Shown here: in pieces, positions 14,586 to 23,452 of the stretch
Layout: each line of letters starts with the position of its first letter
How positions within the stretch are numbered: position 1 is the stretch's first letter
Origin: Kitasatospora aureofaciens
GTDB lineage: Bacteria > Actinomycetota > Actinomycetes > Streptomycetales > Streptomycetaceae
Length of the DNA stretch: 64,000 bases
Assembly (NCBI RefSeq): GCF_019192735.1
Contig: NZ_JAHTKP010000005.1
Coordinates: 234,755-298,754, forward strand
Reading direction: 5' to 3'
Notes under the pieces: model-generated
Told to the model about the DNA's origin: nothing
The model's database searches: none
Seen by the model: the letters and a program-made list of their open reading frames with translations, nothing else
Translations under genes and position numbers: made by a program

Positions 14586-16412
14586 TCAGCGCGGCGAGGC
14601 CGACGTTGTGCCCGTCGGGTGGGGCGAGGCCGTCGCACTCGGGGACGCAGTGGTCGTCGGGGTGGCCGTCGGCGTGCTGCTCGGCGTGTTGCTCGGAGAA
14701 GCCGTCGGCGCCGGCGAGGACGGAGACGCCGTAGCGCTCGCCGTCGCCGTCGGACCGGGCGTCGGACCAGCCGTCGGAGAGCCGGTCGGCGAGGGCGTCG
14801 CGCTCGGCGCCGCCGGGGTGGACGCGGAGCCGCCTCGGTTCTGCGGGCCGCCCTCCAGCGTGACCACGGCCTCCGAGGGCGGCAGCGCGATCCGGGCCGT
14901 CCAGTGCGTGGCGGGGGCGAGGTCGTCGTCCACCGTGACGATCACCGTGATGCGCCGGCCCGGTTCGAGCGTCCCGGAGTCGCGGCTGAGCCGGAGCCAG
15001 GTCGCGTCCACGACGGCGTGCCAACGGATGTCGGTGGCACCGGAGTTGGTGAGCGTGAGGATCGTCCGGCTGCCGTACTCGCCCGCCTCGACGGTGAGCA
15101 GTCCGACCGGCGCGGGCCGGTCCGTCCCGCCCGGGCCCACCGACCCGACAGGCCCGCCCGCGGGGGCGGCGATCAGCGTCGGGCTGCCGAGCGGGGTCGC
15201 GCCGTGGCCGGGCACCGGGACGGCCGGGCCCTGGAGCGCAAGCCCCTGAAAGCCGTGAAACAACGTTTCTGCAGTCGCTGCCCCGGCCCCCGCCAGCTCC
15301 ATCCCGGGCGCCCCCGGCACCCCCGACCCCGCAGAACCGCCCGGCCCCGCCCCCGACTCCGGCGGCCGCTGCCCGGAGGCCCGCGCAGCCTCGTCCACCC
15401 GCACCGAGGAGACCGCGGCCGCCGCCCCCGGCCCGCCGCCGCCCCGGTGCCCGGCCCACAGCGCGACCACCGGCGCCGCCAGCACGGCCGCGAGCACCCC
15501 GGTGGTCACCACCCGCCGGCGGACCGCCAGGCCCCGGCCGGCGTCCGGCGCCCGGTGGCGGGGAAAGCCGCTCTGGTCGAACCGCAGCCCCGGCTCAACA
15601 GCCGCCCCCACCACCCCGCCCCGCCGCGCCGTGCCCGAACCATGCGGCCCCGAAGCCTGCGGCAGGTACGTCACCGCCCCCCACCGGGCCTCGTCCACCG
15701 CCGCCGGAACCGGCGCGGTCAGCAGCGGCAGCCCCGAGAGCCCCGCCACGCCGTCCGCCGCCTCGCCCGCCACCCGCTCCGCCGTCCCCCGGCAGGTCGG
15801 GCAGTCGACGACGTGCTGCACCAGCTCGCGCCGCAGCGCCGGCCCGAGCAGCCAGTCCCGCCAGCTCTCCGCGCCGGCCCCGCCGAGCCGGTCCAGCTCC
15901 GGGCAGCTGCCGACCCCGAGCACCAGCAGCGCCGACCGGGTCCGCGCCACCTCCGCCTCTGCCGCGTCGAGCAGCGCCCGGGCGGCCTCGATCGGCAGCC
16001 CCAGCACCGCCGCCACCTCCAGCGGGGTCAGCCGGTGCCGCACCGACAGCTCCAGCGCCTCCCGCTGCTCCGGGTCGGTGCCCGCCGCCTCCGGCCAGGC
16101 GAGCGAGGCCAGCTCACGGCGCCGCCGGGCAGCCTCCGCCTCCGACAGCTCCGCGTCGGCCTCCCGCCCGGCCCCGTCCGCGAGCCGCCGCAGGCAGGAG
16201 TACCGGGCCAGCGAGAACAGCCAGGCCCGGACCAGCCCGGGCTCGGCCAGCCGCGCGCCGTGCCGCTGCGCCAGCTCGCGGACCTCGCGCAGGGCGTCGG
16301 CGGCGGCGTCGTGCTCGCACAGCACCGAGAGACAGTAGGTGAACAGGCCGTCCACCTGCCGGTCGTATGCCGTGAGCACGGTGGCCGGCGACCCATCAAT
16401 ACGCGTTGTCAC
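14586..16412 (-). CDS. Membrane protein combining sigma-70-like regions, zinc-finger segment, one TM helix and BACON-like domain
   Basis: 608 residues from GTG 16412. In order: a sigma region-2-like helix set (~10-80), a region-4-like helix-turn-helix (~120-160), a Cys/His cluster with His-Val-Val-Asp-Cys-Pro-Thr-Cys (~200-207) like the zinc finger of anti-sigma factors, and a transmembrane helix (~301-322). Outside the membrane come a linker, an Ig-like BACON-type domain (~425-530, Thr-Leu-Thr-Asn-Ser-Gly) and a long Ser/Thr/Pro-rich tail. This could link an outside signal to a sigma-like DNA or polymerase contact. Whether the sigma part is active is unknown. Convergent with the DUF1254 pair across a weak 8-bp inverted repeat at 14539-14583. 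Confidence 0.8.
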   Translation of the reverse strand: MTTRIDGSPATVLTAYDRQVDGLFTYCLSVLCEHDAAADALREVRELAQRHGARLAEPGLVRAWLFSLARYSCLRRLADGAGREADAELSEAEAARRRRELASLAWPEAAGTDPEQREALELSVRHRLTPLEVAAVLGLPIEAARALLDAAEAEVARTRSALLVLGVGSCPELDRLGGAGAESWRDWLLGPALRRELVQHVVDCPTCRGTAERVAGEAADGVAGLSGLPLLTAPVPAAVDEARWGAVTYLPQASGPHGSGTARRGGVVGAAVEPGLRFDQSGFPRHRAPDAGRGLAVRRRVVTTGVLAAVLAAPVVALWAGHRGGGGPGAAAAVSSVRVDEAARASGQRPPESGAGPGGSAGSGVPGAPGMELAGAGAATAETLFHGFQGLALQGPAVPVPGHGATPLGSPTLIAAPAGGPVGSVGPGGTDRPAPVGLLTVEAGEYGSRTILTLTNSGATDIRWHAVVDATWLRLSRDSGTLEPGRRITVIVTVDDDLAPATHWTARIALPPSEAVVTLEGGPQNRGGSASTPAAPSATPSPTGSPTAGPTPGPTATASATASPSSPAPTASPSNTPSSTPTATPTTTASPSATASPHPTGTTSASPR

Positions 16413-16512
16413 CCGTCCGACGGTAGAGACGGCGGTCGGCGCGCCCCGGCCATTCCCAGCGCATGTACTTCTTTCGGGTAACAACATCGCCCACTTGTGT
16501 GGATGGCCCGGC

Positions 16513-16578
16513 CTCCCCGCGCGTCCCGCCGTTGTCGGACCCGGGCTCCCCGCGTGTCCCGTCGTTGTCGGACCCAGG
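16513..16578. repeat. Exact-length 33-bp tandem duplication upstream of radA
   Basis: Copies at 16513-16545 and 16546-16578 differ at three bases. Each contains the TTGTCGGAC core of a damage-type promoter, but only the downstream copy is followed by a matching -10 box. Confidence 0.88.
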
Positions 16579-16587
16579 CGCTACGGT
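16565..16587 (+). promoter_or_regulatory. PafBC/RecA-independent (RecA-NDp) type promoter of radA
   Basis: TTGTCGGAC (16565-16573), eight bases, then TACGGT (16582-16587) fits the actinobacterial RecA-independent damage promoter consensus tTGTCRgtg-N8-TAnnnT apart from its last two weak positions. The radA ATG begins 8 bases after the -10 box with no ribosome site between them, so the transcript is probably leaderless. Confidence 0.72.
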
Positions 16588-16594
16588 GGGCCGC

Positions 16595-18094
16595 ATGGCT
16601 GCCCGTACCAAGACCACCGCCAAGCCGCGCCCGGCGTACCGCTGCACCGAGTGCGGCAACCAGCTGCCCAAGTGGGTCGGGCGCTGCCCCGAGTGCAACG
16701 CCTGGGGCACGGTCGAGGAGTACGGCGCGGTGCCGATCCGGACCACCGCGGCCGGCCCGGTCAGCGCGCCCGCCCGCCCGATCGCCGAGGTGGACGGCCA
16801 GGTAGCGACGGCCCGGTCGACGGGCGTCCCGGAGCTGGACCGGGTGCTCGGCGGCGGCCTGGTCCCCGGGGCCGTGGTCCTGCTGGCCGGCGAGCCCGGC
16901 GTCGGCAAGTCCACCCTCCTGCTGGACGTCGCCGCCAAGGCCGCCACCGACCGGCACCGCACGCTCTACGTCACCGGCGAGGAGTCGGCCGGCCAGGTCC
17001 GGCTGCGCGCCGACCGGATCAACGCCCTCTCCGAGCACCTCTACCTCGCCGCCGAGTCCGACCTCGGCGCCGTGCTCGGCCACATCGAGGCGGTCAATCC
17101 CGGCCTCCTGATCCTCGACTCGGTGCAGACCATCGCCTCCGCCGAGCTGGACGGCGCCCCCGGCGGCCCGGCCCAGGTCCGCGAGGTGGCGAACGCGCTG
17201 ATCCGCGCGTCCAAGGAGCGCGGCATGGCCACCCTGCTGGTCGGCCACGTCACCAAGGACGGCCAGATCGCAGGACCGCGCCTGCTGGAGCACCTGGTGG
17301 ACGTGGTGCTGAGCTTCGAGGGCGACCGGCACGCCCGACTGCGACTCATCCGCGGGATCAAGAACCGCTACGGCGCCACCGACGAGGTGGGCTGCTTCGA
17401 GCTGCACGACGAGGGTATCGCCGGCCTGGCCGACCCGTCCGGCCTCTTCCTGACCCGGCGTGACAAGCCCGTCCCGGGTACCTGCCTCACCGTCACCCTG
17501 GAGGGCAAGCGTCCGCTGGTGGCCGAGGTGCAGGCGCTGATGGTGGATTCGCAGATCCCGTCGCCGCGCCGGACGACCTCGGGCCTGGAGTCGCCGCGGA
17601 TCGCGATGATCCTGGCGGTGGTCGAGCGGCACGGCGGGGTGAAGCTCGGCAAGCAGGACATCTACACCGCGACGGTCGGCGGGGTGAAGCTCAGTGAGCC
17701 GTCCGCGGACCTCGCGGTCGCGCTCGCGGTGGCCAGCTCCTCCTCCGACACCCCGCTGCCGAGCAACCTGGTGGCCATCGGCGAGGTCGGCCTGGCCGGT
17801 GAGGTGCGGCGGGTGACAGGTGTGCAGCGGCGGCTCGCCGAGGCGCACCGGCTGGGCTTCACGCACGCCCTCGTCCCGCCGGACCCGGGCAAGGTGCCGC
17901 CGGGCATGAAGGTGGTCGAGGTGGCCGACATCGGCGAGGCGCTGCGGGCCATCCCGGGTCGCCGCCGGGCCGCCACCAGGCCGCGTGGTGAGGCACCGTC
18001 GGCGCCGCCGGCCCCGCGCGAGCCCCGGGTCGCCGCCTACCCGGAGGAGCTGATGGACGGCTGGGAGCCGCTCGACTCCGACGAACTGCGCTGA
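16595..18094 (+). CDS. radA: DNA repair protein RadA
   Basis: 499 residues from ATG 16595. A four-Cys zinc finger (CTEC ... CPEC) at the N-terminus precedes a RecA-like ATPase core with GEPGVGKST (Walker A) and the RadA-specific Lys-Asn-Arg-Tyr-Gly motif. A Lon-protease-like ring domain forms the C-terminal third, and the Ala/Pro-rich extension ends Asp-Ser-Asp-Glu-Leu-Arg. RadA drives branch migration of recombination intermediates. Probably damage-induced and leaderless. disA follows on the same strand. Confidence 0.97.
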   Translation: MAARTKTTAKPRPAYRCTECGNQLPKWVGRCPECNAWGTVEEYGAVPIRTTAAGPVSAPARPIAEVDGQVATARSTGVPELDRVLGGGLVPGAVVLLAGEPGVGKSTLLLDVAAKAATDRHRTLYVTGEESAGQVRLRADRINALSEHLYLAAESDLGAVLGHIEAVNPGLLILDSVQTIASAELDGAPGGPAQVREVANALIRASKERGMATLLVGHVTKDGQIAGPRLLEHLVDVVLSFEGDRHARLRLIRGIKNRYGATDEVGCFELHDEGIAGLADPSGLFLTRRDKPVPGTCLTVTLEGKRPLVAEVQALMVDSQIPSPRRTTSGLESPRIAMILAVVERHGGVKLGKQDIYTATVGGVKLSEPSADLAVALAVASSSSDTPLPSNLVAIGEVGLAGEVRRVTGVQRRLAEAHRLGFTHALVPPDPGKVPPGMKVVEVADIGEALRAIPGRRRAATRPRGEAPSAPPAPREPRVAAYPEELMDGWEPLDSDELR

Positions 18095-18245
18095 CCCAAG
18101 CCCTGTCTCCGCCGCACGCAGTTAGACTTTCCCCTGTCTCATTGGCGATAAGGCGAGTACCGAGCGGTACTGAGCGACAGAGCAACAGACCGTAGGCCGG
18201 CGCACGGCGCGAGGCGCGCGGTACGGGGTCGACCGGAGGAGTCAC

Positions 18246-19355
18246 GTGGCAGCCAGCGACCGGGGGGCGGACAAGTCCTCCCGTGAGGAGGCCCTGCTGC
18301 GGGCCTCCCTCAGTGCCATCGCGCCCGGCACGGGGCTGCGTGACGGCCTGGAGCGGGTCCTGCGGGCCAACACCGGCGGTCTGATCGTGCTCGGCTTCGA
18401 CAGGCACGTCGAGTCGATCTGCACCGGCGGCTTCGTCCTGGACGTCGAGTTCACCGCGACCCGGCTGCGCGAGCTGTGCAAGCTGGACGGCGCGGTGGTG
18501 CTGGACAAGGACATCACCAAGATCGTCCGGGCCGGCGTGCACCTGATGCCGGACTCGACCATCCCCACCGACGAGACCGGCACCCGCCACCGCACCGCCG
18601 AGCGGGTCAACCGGCAGACCGGCTACCCGGTGGTGGCGGTCTCGCACTCGATGCGGCTGATCGCGATGTACGTCAACGGCACCCGCCGGGTGCTGGAGGA
18701 CTCCACCACCGTCCTCTCCCGCGCCAACCAGGCGCTGGCCACCCTGGAGCGCTACAAGCTCCGCCTGGACGAGGTCGCCGGCACGCTGTCCGCGCTGGAG
18801 ATCGAGGACCTGGTGACGGTCCGGGACGTCACCGCCGTCGCCCAGCGCCTGGAGATGGTCCGGCTGATCGCCACCGAGATCGCGGGCTACGTGCTGGAGC
18901 TCGGCATCGACGGCCGTCTGCTCTCGCTCCAGCTGGACGAGCTGATCGCGGGTGTGGAGCCGGAGCGCGAGCTGGTCGCCCGGGACTACTTCCCGGAGCG
19001 GGCCGCCAAGAAGGGCCGGACGGTCACCGAGGTGCTGGCCGACCTGGAGGCGCTCACCCACGCCGAGCTGCTCGACCTGCAGACGGTCGCCAAGGCGCTC
19101 GGCTACTCGGGCTCGCCGGAGTCGCTGGACGCCGCGGTCTCGCCGCGCGGCTACCGGCTGCTGGCGAAGATCCCGCGGCTGCCCAACACGGTGATAGAGC
19201 GGCTGGTCGAGCACTTCGGCGGGCTGCAGAAGCTGCTCGCCGCCAGCATCGACGACCTGCAGACGGTCGAGGGCGTCGGCGAGACGCGGGCCCGCTCGGT
19301 CCGCGAGGGCCTGTCCCGCCTTGCCGAATCGTCCATCCTGGAGCGCTACGTCTGA
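18246..19355 (+). CDS. disA: DNA integrity scanning diadenylate cyclase DisA
   Basis: 369 residues from GTG 18246, with GGAGG just upstream. The N-terminal DAC domain shows the c-di-AMP synthase motifs Leu-Asp-Gly-Ala and Gly-Thr-Arg-His-Arg-Thr-Ala. A helical spine follows, and the C-terminus holds a HhH DNA-binding domain (Ile-Pro-Arg-Leu-Pro, Val-Glu-Gly-Val-Gly). It makes c-di-AMP and senses branched DNA. The 151-base gap after radA holds GTACCGAGCGGTAC-type inverted repeats (about 18160) and a likely separate promoter. RadA is known in other bacteria to modulate DisA activity, which fits the adjacency. Confidence 0.97.
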   Translation: MAASDRGADKSSREEALLRASLSAIAPGTGLRDGLERVLRANTGGLIVLGFDRHVESICTGGFVLDVEFTATRLRELCKLDGAVVLDKDITKIVRAGVHLMPDSTIPTDETGTRHRTAERVNRQTGYPVVAVSHSMRLIAMYVNGTRRVLEDSTTVLSRANQALATLERYKLRLDEVAGTLSALEIEDLVTVRDVTAVAQRLEMVRLIATEIAGYVLELGIDGRLLSLQLDELIAGVEPERELVARDYFPERAAKKGRTVTEVLADLEALTHAELLDLQTVAKALGYSGSPESLDAAVSPRGYRLLAKIPRLPNTVIERLVEHFGGLQKLLAASIDDLQTVEGVGETRARSVREGLSRLAESSILERYV

Positions 19356-19366
19356 CGCCGTACGCC

Positions 19367-19412
19367 CGCCGCGGCCCCTGGGGAAACGCCCGCTTCCCCA
19401 GGGGCCGCGGCG
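19367..19412 (+). terminator. Terminator of disA
   Basis: A perfect 19-bp stem (left arm 19367-19385, right arm 19394-19412) with an 8-base loop starts 12 bases after the disA stop. Confidence 0.88.
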
Positions 19413-19450
19413 CATCGGTGCCCGGACAGCATCGAAGTGCCCGGACAGCA

Positions 19451-19486
19451 CCGAAGCCCCGCCGCACGCAGCGGTCGGGGCTTCGG
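19451..19486 (-). terminator. Terminator facing the convergent membrane-protein gene
   Basis: CCGAAGCCCCG / CGGGGCTTCGG forms a perfect 11-bp stem with a 14-base loop, placed just past the stop of the minus-strand gene at 19508. A duplicated TGCCCGGACAGCA lies immediately before it. Confidence 0.78.
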
Positions 19487-19507
19487 GGGACGTCCGGTGA
19501 CGCGCGG

Positions 19508-20413
19508 TCAGTTGTCCAGGCGGATCGAGGTGCGCGCCGAGACCTTGTCACCGGAGAGGCCGGTGAGCTCGGCCAGCACCACGTAGGTGCCGTTCGCCGG
19601 GGACGCCGGGTCGGCGGTGGCGCACTGCGGCTTGCTGCGGCTGCGGTCCCAGGTGAAGGTCTCGATCTGGCTGCCGCTCGCGGGGATCTGCAGCCAGCTG
19701 CTGCCCCGGTCGGCGGGGCAGTCGCCGGAGGACCAGACCCGGTCGCCGTTGCTGGCGTTCACGGTGATCGCGGAGGCCGCCCGGCCCAGGTCCACCCGGC
19801 AGTTGGCGCCGGAGTTCCTCACCGTCAGGGCCAGCCGCGGCTTGTCCTTGGGCTGGTACGAGTTCTGCGCGCTGGCGAGCTCCAGGGCCACCTGCGAGGA
19901 GGCGCAGACCGGCAGCGCCATCACCTCGGGCGTGTTCACCGCGGGAGCGCCGCCGCCGGTGCCTCCGGAGCCTCCGGAGCCGCCGGTCCCACCGGTGCCG
20001 CCGCCGGCCGCGCCGCCCGCCGCCGCACCGCCGGTGGCGGGAGCCGGGTTGGGCGCGCCGCCGTTGCTGCCGCCGGTGCTGAGGCTGACCTCGCCGCCGC
20101 CGGAACCGGCGACCGGGCCGCCGTTCGCGGCACCGCCCGTCGCGCCGCCGGAGCCGCCGGTGCTGCCGCCGCCGGGGGGCGCCGCGGGGCCGCTCGGCGA
20201 GGCGCCGGGCGTGATGGCCTGAGCGGGTGTCTGGCTCTGGGGCGGCGCGGCCTGCGCGGTCTTGCTCTGTGGTCCGTTGTCACCGCCGCCCTGACCGGAC
20301 ATCAGCCAGGCGATCAGGGCGATGACCGCGGCGATGGCGGCGAGCACGACGACGCGCCGACGCCAGTAGATCGAGGCCGGCAGCGGTCCCACGGGTTGAC
20401 GCAGAGAGGGCAC
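19508..20413 (-). CDS. Membrane-anchored protein with Gly/Ala/Pro linker and extracytoplasmic Ig-like domain
   Basis: 301 residues from GTG 20413; a TTG at 20419 is also possible. A short basic head (Ile-Tyr-Trp-Arg-Arg-Arg) precedes one transmembrane helix (~20-40), then a ~115-residue Gly/Ala/Pro/Thr linker. The ~125-residue C-terminal beta domain has four Cys that could pair (Cys-Ala-Ser, Cys-Arg-Val, Cys-Pro, Cys-Ala). It lies between disA and mutY, where M. tuberculosis keeps a similar membrane protein (Rv3587c). Function unknown; an envelope role is inferred. Confidence 0.8.
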   Translation of the reverse strand: MPSLRQPVGPLPASIYWRRRVVVLAAIAAVIALIAWLMSGQGGGDNGPQSKTAQAAPPQSQTPAQAITPGASPSGPAAPPGGGSTGGSGGATGGAANGGPVAGSGGGEVSLSTGGSNGGAPNPAPATGGAAAGGAAGGGTGGTGGSGGSGGTGGGAPAVNTPEVMALPVCASSQVALELASAQNSYQPKDKPRLALTVRNSGANCRVDLGRAASAITVNASNGDRVWSSGDCPADRGSSWLQIPASGSQIETFTWDRSRSKPQCATADPASPANGTYVVLAELTGLSGDKVSARTSIRLDN

Positions 20414-20607
20414 GCCCAAACTCTACGAGACTGTGTGTGTCGCTTGACGCACCAACACCGCACAGTCGCCCCTTCCTTCACATGATCCGCCATTTGATCC
20501 GTTCGAGGGAGCTCGACCGCCGCGTCTTCCGGGAGATTTCCGGCGGATATCCGGAATTCTCAGGTCCACTTCGACCGGGTTCGCGAGCGTGGGAGGATCG
20601 AAGGGCC

Positions 20608-21552
20608 ATGACTTCCATCACCGCCGCCACCGCCCCTCTTTCCCCCGCAGGTCCCGCCCCCTTGCTGGGCCTGTCCCTGCCGTTGCCCGCCCTGCACACC
20701 ACCGTCCTCGACTGGTACGAGGCCGGCAAGCGCGACCTCCCCTGGCGGACGCCCGACGCGTCGCCCTGGGCGGTCATGGTGAGCGAGTTCATGCTCCAGC
20801 AGACCCCGGTGAAGCGGGTGCTGCCCGCCTGGGAGGCGTGGCTGGAGCGCTGGCCGACCCCGGCCGACCTCGCGGCCGAGCCCCCCGGCGAGGCGGTCCG
20901 GATGTGGGGCCGGCTCGGCTACCCGCGGCGCGCGCTGCGACTGCACGCGACGGCGGTGGCGATCACCGAGCAGCATGGCGGCGACGTGCCGGACGACCAC
21001 GCCACGCTGCTCTCGCTGCCCGGGGTGGGGGAGTACACGGCAGCCGCCGTCGCCTCCTTCGCCTTCCGCCAGCGGCACGTGGTGCTGGACACCAACGTCC
21101 GCCGGGTCTTCGCCCGCGCGGTGTCCGGCGTCGAGTACCCGGCCCAGGCCACCACGGCGGCCGAGCGCCGGACGGCCACCGCGCTGCTGCCCGACGACGC
21201 CGAGACCGCCGCCACCTGGGCGGTCGGCGTGATGGAGCTGGGCGCGCTGGTGTGCACCGCCCGCAGCCCGGAGTGCGGCGACTGCCCGCTGTTCACCCAC
21301 TGCGCCTGGCAGCGGGCCGGCCGCCCGCCGTACGAGGGCCCGGCCCGGCGTGGCCAGTCCTACGAGGGGACGGACCGGCAGGTGCGCGGCAAGCTGCTCG
21401 CGGTGCTGCGCGAGGCGCACGGCTCGGTGGAGCAGGCCCGGCTGGACGTGGTCTGGCCGGACGCGGTGCAGCGGGCCCGGGCCCTGGACGGCCTGGTGGC
21501 GGACGGCCTGGTCGAGCCCGTCGAACAGGGCGTCTACCGGCTCCCGCAGTAA
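20608..21552 (+). CDS. mutY: A/G-specific adenine glycosylase
   Basis: 314 residues from ATG 20608. The HhH-GPD fold is clear: catalytic Glu region Met-Leu-Gln-Gln-Thr, HhH hairpin Leu-Pro-Gly-Val-Gly-Glu-Tyr-Thr, catalytic Asp in Leu-Asp-Thr-Asn-Val, and the 4Fe-4S loop with four Cys (Cys-x6-Cys-x2-Cys-x5-Cys). The NUDIX-like C-terminal domain of E. coli MutY is absent and a short winged-helix-like tail replaces it. It removes adenine mispaired with 8-oxoguanine. Confidence 0.96.
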   Translation: MTSITAATAPLSPAGPAPLLGLSLPLPALHTTVLDWYEAGKRDLPWRTPDASPWAVMVSEFMLQQTPVKRVLPAWEAWLERWPTPADLAAEPPGEAVRMWGRLGYPRRALRLHATAVAITEQHGGDVPDDHATLLSLPGVGEYTAAAVASFAFRQRHVVLDTNVRRVFARAVSGVEYPAQATTAAERRTATALLPDDAETAATWAVGVMELGALVCTARSPECGDCPLFTHCAWQRAGRPPYEGPARRGQSYEGTDRQVRGKLLAVLREAHGSVEQARLDVVWPDAVQRARALDGLVADGLVEPVEQGVYRLPQ

Positions 21553-21588
21553 GCCTCGACAATCCCGCAGTAAGCCGCCACGAACGAG

Positions 21589-21622
21589 GACGCCCCCCGG
21601 AAGAACTCTTCCGGGGGGCGTC
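21589..21622. terminator. Bidirectional terminator between mutY and the DHA2 exporter
   Basis: A perfect 15-bp stem GACGCCCCCCGGAAG / CTTCCGGGGGGCGTC with loop AACT, between convergent genes. A duplicated CCCGCAGTAAGCC lies just upstream. Confidence 0.9.
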
Positions 21623-21639
21623 GCACGCAACAGGGGCCG

Positions 21640-23235
21640 TCAGATGGCCGCCGCCTCCAGCGAGGCCTCGGCCGGCTGCTCCTGCTTGCCGGCACCGCGC
21701 AGCGGCACCTCGCGCATGAACACCGCCGCGGCGATCGCGATCACGGCCACCGCCGCACCCCACAGGAAGACGGTGTGCATGCCGTTGGCCACCGCGTGGT
21801 GGTAGGCGTCCTGGATGCCTGGGTCCAGCTTCCGCAGCTCGGCCGGGCTCATCTGGCCCGGGTTCTTCATGCCACCGGCCGCCGGGTGGTCGCCGCCCCG
21901 CTCCTTCATGGTCTCGGTCACCCGGTTGTTGAACAGGGCGCCGAACAGCGCCACACCGAAGGAACCGCCGATGGTGCGGAACAGGGTGGCGGTGGAACTG
22001 GCCACACCCATGTCCTTGAGCTCCACGCTGTTCTGCGCGACCAGCATGGTGATCTGCATCAGGAAGCCCATGCCGGCGCCCAGCACGATCATCCAGCAGG
22101 CCGAGACGAAGCTCGTGGTCTCGGTGTCCATGGTGGAGAGCAGCAGCATGCCGCCGCCCATCACGACCGTGCCGATGATCGGGAAGATCCGGTACTTGCC
22201 GGTCTTTGTGACCGCCTGGCCGACCACCAGCGAGACGATCAGCATGCCGAACATCATCGGCATCAGCAGCAGGCCGGAGTTGGTGGCCGAGGCGCCCTGC
22301 ACGATCTGCTGGAACAGCGGCAGGAAGACCGTCGAGCCGAACATCACGAAGCCGACGACGAAGCCGATGATCGAGACCAGCGTGAAGTTCAGGTTCTTGA
22401 ACAGGCTGAGCGGCAGCATCGGCTCCTCGACCCGCTGCTCCACGTAGCAGAAGGCGATCAGCGACGCGGCGGCCAGCGCGGCCAGGCCGAGGATCTGCTT
22501 GGAGCCCCAGGCGTACTGCTGGCCGCCCCAGGTGGTGATCAGGACGAGCGAGGTGATGCCGGTGGTGAGCAGGATCGCGCCCAGGTAGTCGATCCGGGCG
22601 TTGTTGCGGACCTTCGGCAGCTTCAGGGTGACGACGACCACGGCGAGCGCGATCACGCCGAGCGGCAGGTTGATGTAGAAGGTCCAGTGCCAGCTCAGGT
22701 GGTCGGTGATGAAGCCGCCGACCAGCGGGCCGCCGATGGTGGCGAGCGCCATCACCGCGGCGAACATGCCCTGGTACTTGCCGCGGTCGCGGGGCGGAAC
22801 CAGCGCGCCCATGATCGACATGACGCCGACCATCAGACCGCCGGCGCCCAGGCCCTGGAGGGCGCGGAAGCCGATCAGCTCGTTCATGTTCTGCGAGAGG
22901 CCGGACAGCGCCGAGCCCACCAGGAAGATCACGATCGAGGTGAGGAAGGTGCCCTTGCGGCCGTAGAGGTCGCCGAGCTTGCCCCAGATCGGGGTGGAGG
23001 CGGCGGTGGCCAGGGTGTACGAGGTCACCACCCAGGACAGGTGCTCGGCTCCGCCGAGGTCGCCGACGATGGTCGGCATCGCGGTGCCGACGATCAGGTT
23101 GTCGAGCATGGCGAGGAGCATGGTGACGACCAGGCCGATCATCACGAGGCGGATTTCGCGGGGTGACCGCGCCTGCTGCTCCTCCTCGGCCTTCTTGTCC
23201 TCCGGTACCGGGCCGGCGGTCTTGGACTGTGACAT
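21640..23235 (-). CDS. MFS multidrug exporter, DHA2 (EmrB/QacA, 14-helix) family
   Basis: 531 residues. A charged cytosolic head of about 30 residues precedes 14 predicted helices. Motifs typical of the family are present: Leu-Asn/Asp-Asn-Leu-Ile-Val in helix 1, Gly-Lys-Leu-Gly-Asp-Leu-Tyr-Gly-Arg-Lys in loop 2-3 (motif A), and Gly-Gly-Pro-Leu-Val-Gly-Gly in helix 5 (motif C). The divergent TetR gene probably represses it. Substrate unknown. Confidence 0.93.
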   Translation of the reverse strand: MSQSKTAGPVPEDKKAEEEQQARSPREIRLVMIGLVVTMLLAMLDNLIVGTAMPTIVGDLGGAEHLSWVVTSYTLATAASTPIWGKLGDLYGRKGTFLTSIVIFLVGSALSGLSQNMNELIGFRALQGLGAGGLMVGVMSIMGALVPPRDRGKYQGMFAAVMALATIGGPLVGGFITDHLSWHWTFYINLPLGVIALAVVVVTLKLPKVRNNARIDYLGAILLTTGITSLVLITTWGGQQYAWGSKQILGLAALAAASLIAFCYVEQRVEEPMLPLSLFKNLNFTLVSIIGFVVGFVMFGSTVFLPLFQQIVQGASATNSGLLLMPMMFGMLIVSLVVGQAVTKTGKYRIFPIIGTVVMGGGMLLLSTMDTETTSFVSACWMIVLGAGMGFLMQITMLVAQNSVELKDMGVASSTATLFRTIGGSFGVALFGALFNNRVTETMKERGGDHPAAGGMKNPGQMSPAELRKLDPGIQDAYHHAVANGMHTVFLWGAAVAVIAIAAAVFMREVPLRGAGKQEQPAEASLEAAAI

Positions 23236-23301
23236 GGGGTGGTGTCTCCCGGACTGGATTTCGGACGATCGTCGGCCTGCAAGCGGCTACTTACTTGTCG
23301 C

Positions 23302-23348
23302 CCGGCTAGTTTGTGGACCGTCGGCACGGTAAGTTGTCCACTAGCCGG
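23302..23348. promoter_or_regulatory. Candidate TetR operator between exporter and regulator
   Basis: Perfect 9-bp inverted repeats CCGGCTAGT (23302-23310) and ACTAGCCGG (23340-23348) flank a 29-base centre that also contains GTGGAC and GTCCAC. This lies in the divergent promoter region, where an autoregulating TetR repressor would bind. Confidence 0.55.
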
Positions 23349-23452
23349 TCGTCAAGCCAGTTTCTCGACCGACCGCCTGGGCAGCGACAATGTGCCCGGG
23401 GCGGACGCCACCGGCGTCCGCAGCAGTCACCGACGTAGTCATGAGGCAGGCC

